In this document: piece by piece, positions 25,401 through 36,760 of the stretch | Layout of the letters: every line of letters begins with the position of its first letter | How positions within the stretch are numbered: the first letter of the stretch is position 1 | Source of the DNA: Sitta carolinensis | Taxonomy: Eukaryota > Chordata > Aves > Passeriformes > Sittidae | NCBI GenBank assembly: GCA_032173965.1 | Contig: CM063285.1 | Location: 27,315,660 to 27,379,659 of the forward strand | Reading direction: 5' to 3' | Length of the DNA stretch: 64,000 nt | Position numbers and translations under genes: made by a program | The notes under the pieces: model-generated | What the model saw: the letters and a program-made list of their open reading frames with translations, nothing else | Told to the model about the DNA's origin: nothing | The model's database searches: none

Positions 25401-28125
25401 TACACTATTTTACAGAATGAAAGTTGAAATTTTAAGTAGCAAGTTTCAGTATTAACCTTCTCAAGAGTGTACTGGTATGTACTGCCAGCATATCTGATAA
25501 CCTCAAGCAGCCCACTGAAATCTACCAGTAAATACAGTAATATTCCAAGTCAGTACATTCTGGAGAGTGTTTCTGTGCCTGTTCTCTAGAAAAAAATCTT
25601 GGCTGAAAAAATTTACAAGAAAGAATTTCTATACAAAGATGATAAAACTTAATTTGAGCATGGAATATTAAAAGTATTTATTAATGGCATTAACATAAAT
25701 TTTCTGAATGAAATGAGCATAAATTATTGTCCACATTTTTCTGAATGTCTTTAAAAGACTGATTGCACCCTCACTATAATGTTAATTTCATCACTCAATG
25801 TTATTTAGAAAAAAACAGTTTAAACAATCTACCAGCAATAGCTACTGCTTTTTTTGCTGTGAAATTCAGTGCTGTTTTTCATTACTCCTCAGGTATATTG
25901 ATTAGATTAGAAATTTATAGTACATATTTCTTTAAAAAGGGCTTCAGAAAAATATCTGTCTGCTAAATGTATTTACAGTTACTGTAGTAAAAGATCATGA
26001 AACATAATAGCAATGAAGAAGGTCATAACACTTGTTATTCCTGGATGCATAGTAAATCTTATTCTCCTTTTGACATGTCTTCCATTCTGCTCTTTTTCTG
26101 TGCAATAACCTTTATAATTATTATTACTGATATAATTTTAAGTATGTTAACTTGTGTTCTTCAAGAAACTACAATATTTGTGACACTGAATTTTTATGAC
26201 CATTTTTGACTATTTTTTCTTCTTTAATTTTATATTGGAGCTTAATTTTTCTAGTCTCATACTTCCTAGACCAATCTGAGTGCTGTTTGATTTTTTTTTA
26301 TTAATACATTAAAATTTTTATTTCCACGATAGCCAAACAAGGTTTTTTCTTGTTCTCTGGAATGTAAACTTACTTTTTCCTCTAAGTTTTACCCCTTTTC
26401 ATGCCTGAGTTATTAGGTGACATATTTATTTTCCAGACAAGCTCTAAAAATTTTGTTTTCCTGCCTTTAATTTATAAATTATATAATCAATTATTTATAC
26501 TTTATTTCCCTAGAGAATCCAGCCAGAATATTTGGTTGTCCTCAGAAAAGTCATGTCATGAGGAAAGATCTCTTGAGCAGCTGACACCAGTCAGCCCAGC
26601 TTGTTTCTAGTCTCTGGGTCTGGGTTAGGGGAGGAAAATAGAATCTAACTTCAGCTGTGTTACAGCCTTCCCTCAACATCAGCAATTTCACAAGGGTCTA
26701 AGCATCACACTGGCATTGTACAACCTGGCTGAAATATGAGTGGTGTGCACACAGTATTACAGAACTTGTCCAGTTTCCCAGGCAGGCCTACAAACACAAG
26801 AATATTTCTGCCTTCTAAAGGGCAAGCAGCAGATTTATGCCCTTTGCATTGTTACTAATAAAGTCCCATAGCTGTTCATTTTTAACTAAAGAACTAGTTT
26901 TAGAAGTAGATGGCACACTGTCTTCTAGACTCTAATTAAAACTTATTTTTGTTCCTTAGGTGTAATGACTACTCTTCTGAGATGAGCTCTTAATTAATGC
27001 GCAGAGATCCTGAAAGTCCCACCTCTCAACAGTCATGATTGACATCCAAGGATACAAAAATTGCACTAATTGAGCTTTCCATTTACACGTTTCTGCAGGC
27101 AGCTCACCAGAAAAGGTAGGAGAACAGATGAGCATAAGAACAGTTATTTTTCAGCCATCTATATTCTTCTGAGGGCAGGGAGTGGGGGAAAATCTTGCAG
27201 AACTATGGAACACTTTTAACTATAGGAGTCAACTCTACAGGTTTAAATGTAAGATATGCTTTACTATGAAAATTATATGGGTTTTGTTAATTCATATGCA
27301 GTTGTTATAGTCATATAACAGTATTCAATAATGAAAAACAAGAACACCTGGTAAGTCAGTGGGCAATGCTTTGCATCACAAATAGTGTTGCATAGCAACA
27401 TATACTTTCTGAACAGAAGTTGTGTGGTATTAAACTAAGATATTTCAATGGGTGAGCAGTGGCTTCTTTCTCTCCATTTTGACCCACAGTTGGTATCAGA
27501 GATTTTATATAGTACTTGCAAAGAAATTATTTCTTTCTGCATTCAATTTAGTATGTCAATAATAAACTTTTCTTTGTAATTAATTTAACTGCATATTTTT
27601 CTGGGATCAGTTAAGATGAAGTCATTGAATAAAGTCCAGTATTCTCATCTGAGCTGAAGCCCACAAAAAGGTACTGAGAAGAACAAGGTAGATGAAAAGC
27701 AATAAGAAGTGCTGGAAGATATCAGATATTTGGCAGAACAATCCCATTGCAAATGGTATATAGGAAGTACAAGAAGCATCCAAAGGCAGGGGGAGGGGAG
27801 TGGAAAGGAGGCCAAATATATTCCTACATAAAGATTTATCTGTGTTTTAAAAAGTAATCCATGGTACAATAAGATATTCAGTCTCAGAACACTTTTCTGA
27901 CAGTGTGTTTTTTGTTTTTTGTTTTTTGGGGTTTTTTTTACTGGATAACTTAGAAGACGTTGGCTCATTTATTTCTTATTTACAGCTTTAATTTCTGGTT
28001 ACTTCTAACAAATGTAAATGAAAATGAAGCTCATGAAATAGGCATCAGATTTTCACGAAAGAAATCTGTTCCATTTCAATGTTTATATTTTCGATTTACC
28101 TGGCTATGGGTATTCCCAATATTGC
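22451..28125. other. Unique intergenic DNA
   Basis: No gene or mobile element recognised. It contains T16 at 23,825-23,840 preceded by two tandem copies of CTGATCACACA, plus further short T and A runs. Open frames are at most 107 codons (27,645-27,968, minus) and show no recognisable motif. A frame at 27,960-28,334 begins here but gains its length from the adjacent GC-rich LTR. Confidence 0.6.
28120..28125. repeat. Possible degenerate target-site duplication (left copy)
   Basis: TATTGC lies immediately left of the LTR and TCTCGC immediately right (28,725-28,730). Four of six positions agree. A 6-bp duplication would suit a class II (ERVK-like) integration, but two mismatches beside an otherwise well-preserved LTR make this weak; it may be chance or reflect recombination between two loci. 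Confidence 0.35.
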
Positions 28126-28724
28126 TGTCGGGACGTGCCTTGGCTTGTCTGGGCCCTGCTGCTGAAGCCCAGAGCGGCTGCCGTGGTGATTCACCCCAGA
28201 GTCCCCTCTGGCTGGCTGGTGATGCAGCTGGGACCGCACAGACAAGTCCGGGCACGCCGGGGCTCTGGGAGAGAGGATGGAGCTTCCTCCGTGGAAGTTT
28301 CGCTCCTCAGATTTTCTCTTTGGAGAAGCTTTAGGGCGATGGTGAAGGAAAGGAGTCGGTTCTGATGGAGGGTTTAATCCAGAGCTTTTATTCTGGCCGA
28401 CAGGCCTCTGAATCTAGCAGCAGCTCCAGCAGAACTCTCGAACGGCGTGGCTGCTCGTCCCTTTACCCGGGGGAGAGAGGCAGGGGAGGGCTCAGGGAGC
28501 CACGGACCAGGTACAGGAGAGGAGGTCTCAGGGGACAAAGGACACCTGGGTGGACCAATGCACCCGCAGGGGTAGAGAGCATCCTGTGAATCTGCCAATC
28601 ACTTGACACCTTTCTGGAATTCCAGGAGTGACAGACAGTGCTCGGCAGGGGTGGGGAAAGGAGGGATGATTGGACACACCTGGGAAGGAATCTGCAGGGG
28701 AGGAACCTGGGGTAAACCGTGACA
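28126..28724 (-). mobile_element. Solo LTR of an avian endogenous retrovirus
   Basis: A 599-bp GC-rich block with sharp edges stands out in AT-rich DNA. On the plus strand it runs from TGTCGGGACG to GTAAACCGTGACA, giving the TG...CA ends and a perfect 4-bp terminal inverted repeat (TGTC/GACA) of retroviral LTRs. Read on the minus strand it starts TGTCACGGTTTACCCC, has a decayed TATA-like element (GGTAAAGGG, about 28,459-28,467) and a polyadenylation signal AATAAA at 28,387-28,392, with the R/U5-like GCTCTGGATTAAACCC just after. No gag, pol or env sequence flanks it, so this is a solo LTR left by LTR-LTR recombination, or a fragment. Many intact CpGs suggest a comparatively recent insertion. 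The several open frames inside are by-products of high GC. Confidence 0.82.
28387..28392 (-). promoter_or_regulatory. LTR polyadenylation signal AATAAA
   Basis: AATAAA on the minus strand (TTTATT on the plus strand) lies about 330 bases from the LTR 5' end. It sits at the expected R-region position relative to the decayed TATA-like element and defines the LTR orientation. Confidence 0.75.
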
Positions 28725-29715
28725 TCTCGCCGCAACACCTGGTGTTTCTGCTTGTTTCTAGAAATGGGAAGCATTCAAGGTGTGGGTGAAAAAAAAAAAA
28801 AAATGGACATATTTCAGAATCTCTTAGGTTCCTAAAAAGGAGCCAGCAGTTTAATTGGGGGGTTAAGCTTGAGATCTAGAGGAATTAGCTTTTCCTGGGG
28901 AATGTACATACTGAAGAAGATTAAAGTATAAATGCTTACTGACATATGCTTAAAACTGGAACAGAAACAGATCTAGATCTGATTATCTGAATAGAAACGG
29001 ATCTCTTTGTATTAAGGGATCCATGGGAAAAGATGAAAACATAGGTATTGTGGGGACCAGGCTCTCTTTAACTTCTGAGATGTTTTACCCCTCAACTGCA
29101 ACATAAAGGCTATGGAGAAAGGTATTAAAAAGAAAGCTAAAGCAAGGATTACAATAAGGGAGGTCCTGGAGAGAGAGCCATCCCATCAAAGCAGTACAAT
29201 AATTTTGCAGCATCCCCTTTGTGCCCAAAAAGGTTCTGAAAATGTGTATTTTCTGTGCAAGATTACAGAAGGAGGCAAACTGGGAGTATGGCTACAGAAT
29301 GACTTAAGAGTCCAGGCGTTTTTTATTTATTCTGATAAAGTATAAACGTACAAAGTAAAACTGAAATTTAGAGTAAATAGTACGGAGATCTAAATGGAGG
29401 CTTGAGTCAAAAAAACCCTAGAAATTAAAAAATAAACCACTAGAAAAATGTCTATTTTAATTGCTCTTCGTATCTAGTATAAATTTATACAATTAAGATT
29501 AGTGCAAAACTATTACTTGATCTTCTATGAGAATGTTGATTTCATCTTCTTTGTGAAATAAATACTTGTCCAAAGTAACCGATTGCAAATTTTTATATTT
29601 ATCTATAATTTATAATGTTACTGTGAATTTCCATATTGCCTGCATGAGGTGAAATATCTAGGTTTTAAGGAACTTTTTCTCTCAATTGCTGGTCATGCAA
29701 TTTAACTTTCTCGAA
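28725..29715. other. Unique intergenic DNA right of the LTR
   Basis: No retroviral internal sequence, primer-binding site or convincing polypurine tract continues from the LTR. An A-run lies at about 28,789-28,802. A 77-codon frame (29,112-29,345, plus) has no recognisable motif. Confidence 0.55.
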
Positions 29716-29758
29716 TAGCCAAATTAGAGTGTATATTATCTCCTCTCTAATTTGGCTA
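29716..29758. repeat. Perfect 14-bp inverted repeat (hairpin)
   Basis: TAGCCAAATTAGAG (29,716-29,729) and its exact reverse complement CTCTAATTTGGCTA (29,745-29,758) flank a 15-base loop. Such a stem is uncommon in random DNA of this length. It could be an inverted duplication, part of a small palindromic transposon or the core of a small hairpin RNA. The stem is shorter than a typical pre-miRNA, although one mismatch followed by possible further pairing extends it slightly. Confidence 0.85.
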
Positions 29759-29778
29759 CTTTGATAAAGATGAAAATT

Positions 29779-29816
29779 GTTTAAAACATTTTGGTAAAAC
29801 CAAAATATGTTTTAAC
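29779..29816. repeat. Imperfect inverted repeat next to the 29,716 hairpin
   Basis: GTTTAAAACATTTTGG (29,779-29,794) and CCAAAATATGTTTTAAC (29,800-29,816) are near-perfect reverse complements around a 5-base TAAAA loop, differing by small bulges. It lies only 20 bases from the previous hairpin. AT-rich sequence forms such structures often, so function is not inferred. Confidence 0.7.
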
Positions 29817-31479
29817 TTGTTAAGGAGAGCAAAGATGGTCTTATACAACATGATTCAGGTACTAGCATGTCAAGGTCTAACTTTATTATCATGCCTTAAG
29901 AATTTGTGTATTTTTATATTTAAGAAAGGGTGAAAGCTCAATGTAAGTTTCACTAGACGTATATGTAGAAATAGCTATTAACAGGAAATGTATGCCTACA
30001 TTCAGGGTGCTGGCAGCGGTTTTAAACTGTAGTTAAAATGTATTTTGTGCTAATTCAAAATAATAGTTCTGGCTATAACAGCAGCTTTAAAGATCATAGG
30101 ATATGTCAGAACAACTGAGGCCAATGTATGCCTCTTGCTTTTGGTAAACAATTAGACATTAATTATAGGTATTTCATTTTGAATAGCTGCAACAATAAAT
30201 TATTCTCAGGGTAACATGGTGGAGCCTTGTCTCCTTTGGCTTTTGGAACCAGTAAAATAACAGAACATCAGTCAAGTTAATAAAGTGTGCCCTTATTACA
30301 CATTCTGCATCTGTACATAAACTGCCAGCATATGATCAAAGACTGCAGCTGTTTCAGTTATATCACCGTCACATCATAGACACTTTACAGCTATAGAAGA
30401 GAGAGTTCCAGGGACAACCCAGTCACCTTGAAGACATACAGAGTTCAGTGGAACCTCATTAAATTGCACCTTGATATTAATGAAACTGGTAGGATATCTA
30501 TTAGGTATGGTATATATAATTTCCATGTTAAAATTTTTTTGTATGCAAGTTTTATGCATTGCCTATATGTCTTCTCAAGAAATCCATGGGTTTTTTTCAC
30601 ACAAATCTTCAGAGTTCTGTGTTTACACATTTTAATTTTGAACTTGTAGTTGCCAAAGCAAAGGATTATTCATAGCCAAATGGCTATGTTGTATTGCACA
30701 TGTGAAGGCATTAATAAAATATTAATTGCTAATTAAAATATTTTGAATGCAAGCTGGAATATTAAAGTGTGTTTTCACAGCTGTTGACAGATTTTCCGTT
30801 TCATCTCATGGAATAATGTTTTGCTTAAGTCAATGGATTTTGTAATTGACTTTTTACAAAAGAAGAATTTCACCTAGTCAATTTTTAGTTGTAATCAGAT
30901 GTGTTTTAATAACAGATTACCTTTTCTATATTACCAAGTTTCAGTCTGAGAAACGCAAAGAGGGAGAGACTTTAGTAAGAAAGTGATTCAAAGAATTATT
31001 TCTGAAAAATAGTTTTACATATTACATAATGTTCCACACAGCATAACTAAGTGCTCTATTGCAGCAAAATCAAACTGGCAAGTTCTTTGTCTGGAATTTG
31101 AAAGACACTGTAACATCAGCTGTTGTTTTAGTACCACATTAAAATTCACCAAAAAAATATAACTTTATCATTTACGTGGCTAAGCTCAACAGTAAAATAT
31201 AGGCAGCCTTGAGAATTGAATCTTAATAGTTTTACCAAGTGTTGCAGGATTTAATTCCCAAAGCAAAATGAAAATAAAAAGTGCCCAAGTTTACTCAAGC
31301 TATAGTTCTAATAAAAAATACTACCTTGTGTTATTAGCTATTTTTCCTAAACCTATTCACACTTTATGGGTAAAGTCACATCTGTGAATTTGTTCTGATA
31401 TTTCTCAGTGCCTGTAGAAAGAAAAAAACAAAAAGAATGGTTTGTAAAACTAAAATAAGTTAGGTGGGATAATAATCTA

Positions 31480-31700
31480 TTATGGTAACAGTCAAATTAC
31501 TTGTCATGTCATGAAGGGTTATGCTTTAATTAAGCAATAAGGCATGACAGAGTGCAAATTACAATGTAATAATTCTTGTCTAGTGTATTGTTAGGCAAGA
31601 GGCCAAAGGCCTAATGCTACTCAATGCTGCAGGAATGAATTATTATGCTGTAATTTAAACAATCCAATATCATATTGCAATAACTGTAAAATAATACATT
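31480..31700. promoter_or_regulatory. Candidate regulatory element rich in homeodomain cores
   Basis: Repeat-free sequence with many TAAT/ATTA cores in a short space (TTTAATTAAGC, ATGTAATAATTC, GAATTATTATG, TGTAATTTAAAC) and a partly inverted pair, GTCATGTCATGA and GGCATGACAGAG. This resembles developmental enhancers found in vertebrate gene deserts. AT-rich DNA gives such cores by chance, so confidence is low. Confidence 0.22.
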
Positions 31701-34700
31701 CTAGATTTAAAAATTCATATTATAATTTTTCTATACCTAATTGCTCCTTCAGTAAACTACTTCATTGCAAAGGCTATCACAGAAAAGAAGCATTTTCCAT
31801 TTAATATATTATGTTTAGATTTCTATTGCAAATGAACTTTGAACATAGTTGTTTCTGAGAGATTTGAAAGGTGCTATTTTGATACAATTTCTTCCTAAAA
31901 TCAACAGAAAACATGCAGTTCTGTGGAACAAATGCTCCTGAAATTCTTATTTTGAATCGTAGCTGTTTCTATCCAGTGAAAAGAAAGGGCTTTGTGAAAT
32001 TACCCTTACCCAGGAGCCTTGCATTTAGTGCAGGCTTTGTTATCACCTTTACTTTTTGAAAATACATTTTTTCTTCTTCCCATTCTTCCTTATTGACACC
32101 TTTTCAGAAGACACATTGTTTATAGAGCCCTTCAAATTCATCTTTTAGACTAAAGTTTTTAAAAAAGTTGTATTTTATTTTATTTTTCCCCCATCTTCAA
32201 AAGCAAAGTCAATAAGAAGACAAAAATACAGGATAGTGAATGATTCCTCTGCCACAAAGCACAAAATCAAAGATACTATAAATAGTTGGAAATGTTGAAT
32301 GAAGTGATGAATATTGATACTTTTCTGCTTTTTCATCGGTCATATAATATAGGCAGGAAACCCTATGTAGTTAAAATTTGCAATACATAATATTTCCCAC
32401 AGAAATATTATGCTAAGCAATCATACCTTAATACCTCCAAATTATTGTTATTTCGCAGTTTACATGACTGACTGGAAAAAGTTCAGTGGGTTCCATGCCT
32501 TAACTGGGAGAAGTTACAAGCCTCATGCGTTGATACATTTATTTGTTTGTAGCTGAGTGACCGAAGTCGCGTTCAAAAAACTCCCAAAACTATTTCTTTA
32601 CACTTGTTAGATTCAATAGAACTGAACTAAAATATAGGGGCTTTTCTCATTCTTTTGCATTGCTTTTGCAGCATTAATGTAAATCAATACAGCTTCCAGA
32701 TGTCACAGGTCTGCTGTGCAGTATCAGTCCAATCTAAATCTCTGTGTGTTCTGCTTTTCTTGTTTTTTTTTCAGTTGAGTTTTCCTTTACAATCTCAGGA
32801 TGGCTGTTGCCTGATGCATTGCTGAAAATCAGACACAGGAGCAAGTTGCAAGCTTGACTCCTTAGGTGATTGAAGTTTGTTGTCCTTAAGTAAAACCATA
32901 ATTTGCCAGTTGACTTAATCACATTACAGCTAATATACTTCTTTTCAGTGTTGCAGTATTTGCTATGATACTTGCAAACCATGTTTAATGCTCCTGTTTT
33001 TTTATCATCACTTCTGTACTGTAGCCTAGATGTAGCAGTAATAATAGACCTCATGTAAGAAAAAGGTGGGTGTTTCTGTTAGTACATGAACAAAGAGACA
33101 ATTTTTTTCCATAACACTTGAATTACAAGCATATTTGCCTTCAAAGGATTCTTGGTACACTGAGAAAATCTGTCACTAGGACACAGTTCACAGGAGGAAA
33201 CAATTGCTTTAATTTTCTCAACAGTTGAGTAGCTTCCTATTCTTCCTAAGAACAATTCATCAAAAACTAAAGTATGTTTCACTTCTGATATGTTTTACCC
33301 CAGACATTCAAGGCATTTGCTTTTGTTTTCATAGTTATTAGGCCATTTCTACTTGTTAGCTTTCAGCAAACAGTTTGCTTTAATCTTAGACTGCAGTCTA
33401 GGTAAAGATTCACAGCAATTATTCATCACTAAAATAATTTTAAAGCTTGTTAAGTCCTATAAATTGATGTTTTGACTTACCTTCTCCATTTTTTAGTACA
33501 CAAGTCTGTATAAATACTGCATAATTTTAGGTGAAAATTCAAACAGCAACAAAAATGTTCAGGGCAAGGAATAATACACTGCCATTTCAAGCTTCTATTT
33601 TCAAAATAGTAATGCTTCTGTGATTTGATTAGCAATGACATATTATATGACAAAAGAAGAAAAAAGGATTTAGAAATGGAAACTAAAAATAGTTGCATAG
33701 TAATTTAATAATTTGGCAGATTTTATTCCATCTGTTGGGAAGAGTTTGAAAGCCATTTCCTGCTGCCATTCACACTGCTGAGGCTTCAGAGTTCAGAGAT
33801 AGAATCAAATACCTGATGTGAAAATCTGCTATGATGATTCATATCCAAAGATTCATATCAATATCTTTGCATAGAATATTGGTAGGTTTATTTATGAAAA
33901 GAAAACTGGCATGTAAAGATTTAGGATTATTATTTATCTGTCTTATGGTCTATGGTCAATGCCACACCTTGAGGCAGAAAAGTACCAAAACCATTTATTT
34001 CTTTCAAATTATAAAAATTGTTGAAACTGTTCTATGTGAGTAGACAATTCAAGAAACCAGGCTTCTTAGATAGGTGGCTCAGGATTCAAATTTCATTAAC
34101 TTACTTTCAGGGTGAAAGTACTGTACAGAAAGAAAGTACAGTGTGGTATTGACCTGTCCTTTATTGTCAATCAGATTGATGAGGAAAATGGAGGAAGAGA
34201 GCATCAGTCAGATTAGCAGACAGAAGGTATAAATGAGAACATGTGTAGTGTAAAGCTGGAGCTGATGAACTGGCATTGCAACAAACCATAAATAAGTATG
34301 GGCATGCAGTTTTCTGATGATGGCTTTGCTGAGCAAACCACATCTATCTGTATACAGCTGGATAGATGCTATAATTGCTTATTTCTAGGTGATACTTCAC
34401 AGGTGTTTGATGGATGTAAGAGAACATAAGTTAATTTTTGTCTTTAATAACAGAAGATCTGTAAGACTTATGGTAACGTTAATCTAATTGGCAGTATCAG
34501 ACTTGGGGAGTGAGAATATACATTAGGAGTGTACTTGGGTGAGCAGCACAAACTGCTGTCAACACTATAAACTTGTTTTACACAGAAAAGGGTCTTTAGC
34601 AGTTAATCATTCAGGAAGAGAATCAGAGGAACACTAAAACATCATTGGCAGCTGGAATTTGGTTTTGTTTTTTTTTTTTTCCCCTAAGGTGGCCAGAGAA

Positions 34701-35079
34701 ACACAGATACATGTGTTTATATTTGAAAAAAAATGATTTACCTTCCTGTTTGTTAGTTTTCATAAAAGATTAAAACTCTTATGTAGTGCACTTTCCACCC
34801 ATTTACACATTCTCATGCTCTTTGCAAGTTTTAAAATGCTCTGGCCCATGATTATGTTTTATTTCACCAGAAATACTAATTAAAAATGAAAATTAAATAG
34901 TCCATTTTAATCACAATATAAAGTAGTACTGATAGTTCTACCTGACGGTGAGGGTTTTGGTTTTTTTTTTGTTTGTCTTTTAGAAAATTACATCCCTAAT
35001 TTGTAGGAACCTTTGCAGGTATGTGATGAAATCAGCATGAGCATTTATTCTGATTCTGCAGGATGTGCACTTGCTCATA

Positions 35080-35440
35080 TGTTTTCAGAACTGGGCTAAA
35101 GCAGGGATTTAAGGGTATAAATAATGGCGCTAGATTATTGATCAACCAAGTTGTCTGCTCTGTCAGATAACTCGTTTCCTGCCCAGTCTCTGGAAAACAA
35201 ATGTGCTATTTACAATACATGTTAATTGAAATAACACCTGTGTTAATGATGATCTCAAGCATAAGAATCTCCCATTGTAAAAAATCACACTAGCATCATT
35301 TATCAGGCCTAAGACTGCCTGATGGAGTAATTAGAGGTTCATAATCCTAGATTGCCTCACTAAAGCAGAACTCACAATGGGTTAATATGTTTCCTTAATG
35401 CATTAATTTTCTTTTGGCCCAGTAAATAGACCTAGGATAT
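35080..35440. promoter_or_regulatory. Candidate conserved non-coding element
   Basis: A repeat-free block of balanced composition with AATGGCGCTAGATTATTG, GATAACTCGTTTCC, GTTAATTGAAATAAC and GAGTAATTAGAGG. It lacks the homopolymer runs that fill its neighbours, as expected under constraint. No coding frame crosses it. Judged by texture only. Confidence 0.28.
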
Positions 35441-35519
35441 AATAAGACCAGGTCAAGCAAACAGATTTGTTGATGTGCAAAAATGTGTTTGGTGTATGTT
35501 ACCTGGGCTTCTGGATAGC

Positions 35520-35585
35520 CAGCTGTAAGCAAAAGAACCAGGGGAGTTATTAGCACCATGCTCTAACCAGCTGAGCTAGTCTCAG
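35520..35585 (-). pseudogene. tRNA-Ile(AAT)-like relic
   Basis: On the minus strand the sequence carries TAGCTCAGCTGGTTAGAGC, a perfect D-arm region that includes the pol III A box (TAGCTCAGCTGG), followed by ATGGTGCTAATAAC, which matches the anticodon arm of vertebrate tRNA-Ile with anticodon AAT (complement at 35,549-35,551). The D-stem GCTC/GAGC is intact. The anticodon stem is broken at two pairs and the T-arm/B box is degraded; only a GGTTC remains, after an apparent loss of several bases. The acceptor stem is not matched. It is not a functional tRNA. It may be a tRNA pseudogene or the head of an old tRNA-Ile-derived SINE; no CR1-type tail was seen downstream (to the left). Confidence 0.7.
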
Positions 35586-36459
35586 TTGCTGACCCATGCA
35601 TCCTTCAGCCTTTAAGTATAAATCATATGGACTGCAGTCTTATAAAGTACATTCTTAAAACTAGCTTGAAGATACATTTTTCCATGTAGAACAGCAACAA
35701 AATAGTTTCCTTAGATCAGGCATATACGAAGTTTTAATTAATTAATGCTTATTTGTATGAGGAAAAATTAAGTTCAACTTTTCCTTTGTACAAAGCTTTT
35801 TCTAAGCATTCCTCCCCTTGCCCTTTGACTCAGAATTAACATTTGAACAGGTATAGCTTGTGATATAATATTTACCTTTGTCACTTAATTTTGGCATAAA
35901 AAATTGATCCTGAATGTTACACTCCTGCATATGTGTCCACATTCTAGCAATGATTGCTAGAAAGAAATAACAATACATTCAGAACTTGAATACCTGGAAC
36001 CTGTTAAAAAATAATCATGAAGTAAAATAAATAATTTAGTATTCCTAATGACGCAGAAGATGTGAAAATGAAAACATTATCTCAAGCATTGCATTAGTAT
36101 TATTTATCTAATCCTTCTACTTCCATTCAATTGTGTTTTAGAAGATTGATCAATTCAGACCAGATTTTAGCCTTTCCATTTATAAAGCAAGGATTTTTTA
36201 GATCTATAACTGTGTGCTGCACACCCCAAGGTGGCTTGAACAGCCAATAGGAGTAATAGGAGTGATTAAACCTTGTCACAGGGGTTAGATGCGCTGCTTT
36301 CTTCCTACATGACAGGCTGTGACAGTCAAACAGCACTGAAGCAGAACAAACGACAGTGGCAGTTTGCTGCGAGCAGTGCTACTGTCACAACTCCCACTAG
36401 AAAGCTAAACGCTAGGTATTCAGCTCAGGGAAGTTTCAAATAGACCATGCAAATTCTGG

Positions 36460-36760
36460 TTTCAAAAATTTCCCTGCAAATCAGTAGTGACATGCATTAA
36501 CTGCCAAGTGATTGTGTTATCGCGTGAGTGATTGTCCACTGTCGGAGGCTGGCCACGATCATCGTTTATGAGTGACACCGTTGATCCATTTACATTTGTG
36601 CTTAGCTGTTCCTGTTATGGGAAATCTCCCTTCATTTGAGAGAGCTGCTGTGCTAATGCAATTAGAGTGAAGGTTATCATCACTCTTTAATGATTGCATG
36701 TGTTTGTCACTCTGAGTAACTGTGTACAGGATGCGACAAATGCCATGCACCTGACTGAGC
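36460..36760. promoter_or_regulatory. Candidate conserved non-coding element with CpG cluster
   Basis: Six CpGs fall within about 60 bases (36,520-36,580: TTATCGCGTGAG, GTCGGAGG, CACGATCATCG, ACACCGTTG) in a region where CpG is otherwise rare. GTGATTGT occurs at the left and AGTGATTGTCC follows 14 bases on, and the block continues with CTAATGCAATTAG and TTTAATGATTGCATG. Retained CpG without high GC, absence of repeats and clustered homeodomain/POU-like motifs suggest constrained enhancer-type DNA. This is the most distinctive of the non-coding candidates, though unverified. Confidence 0.35.

Larger units (their letters stand above)
29817..35519. other. Unique intergenic DNA
   Basis: No gene or mobile element recognised. 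Open frames reach 106 codons (32,734-33,054, minus) without any known motif, and frames on both strands overlap at 30,374-30,649. Two blocks (31,480-31,700 and 35,080-35,440) have the texture of conserved non-coding DNA and are listed separately. Confidence 0.55.

Noticed and set aside
27960..28774. Several overlapping open frames on both strands near 28.1-28.8 kb
   Set aside because: They coincide with the GC-rich LTR, where stop codons are rare; composition explains them.
28725..28870. Possible retroviral internal sequence right of the LTR
   Set aside because: No convincing polypurine tract, primer-binding site or coding similarity follows; the LTR appears solo.
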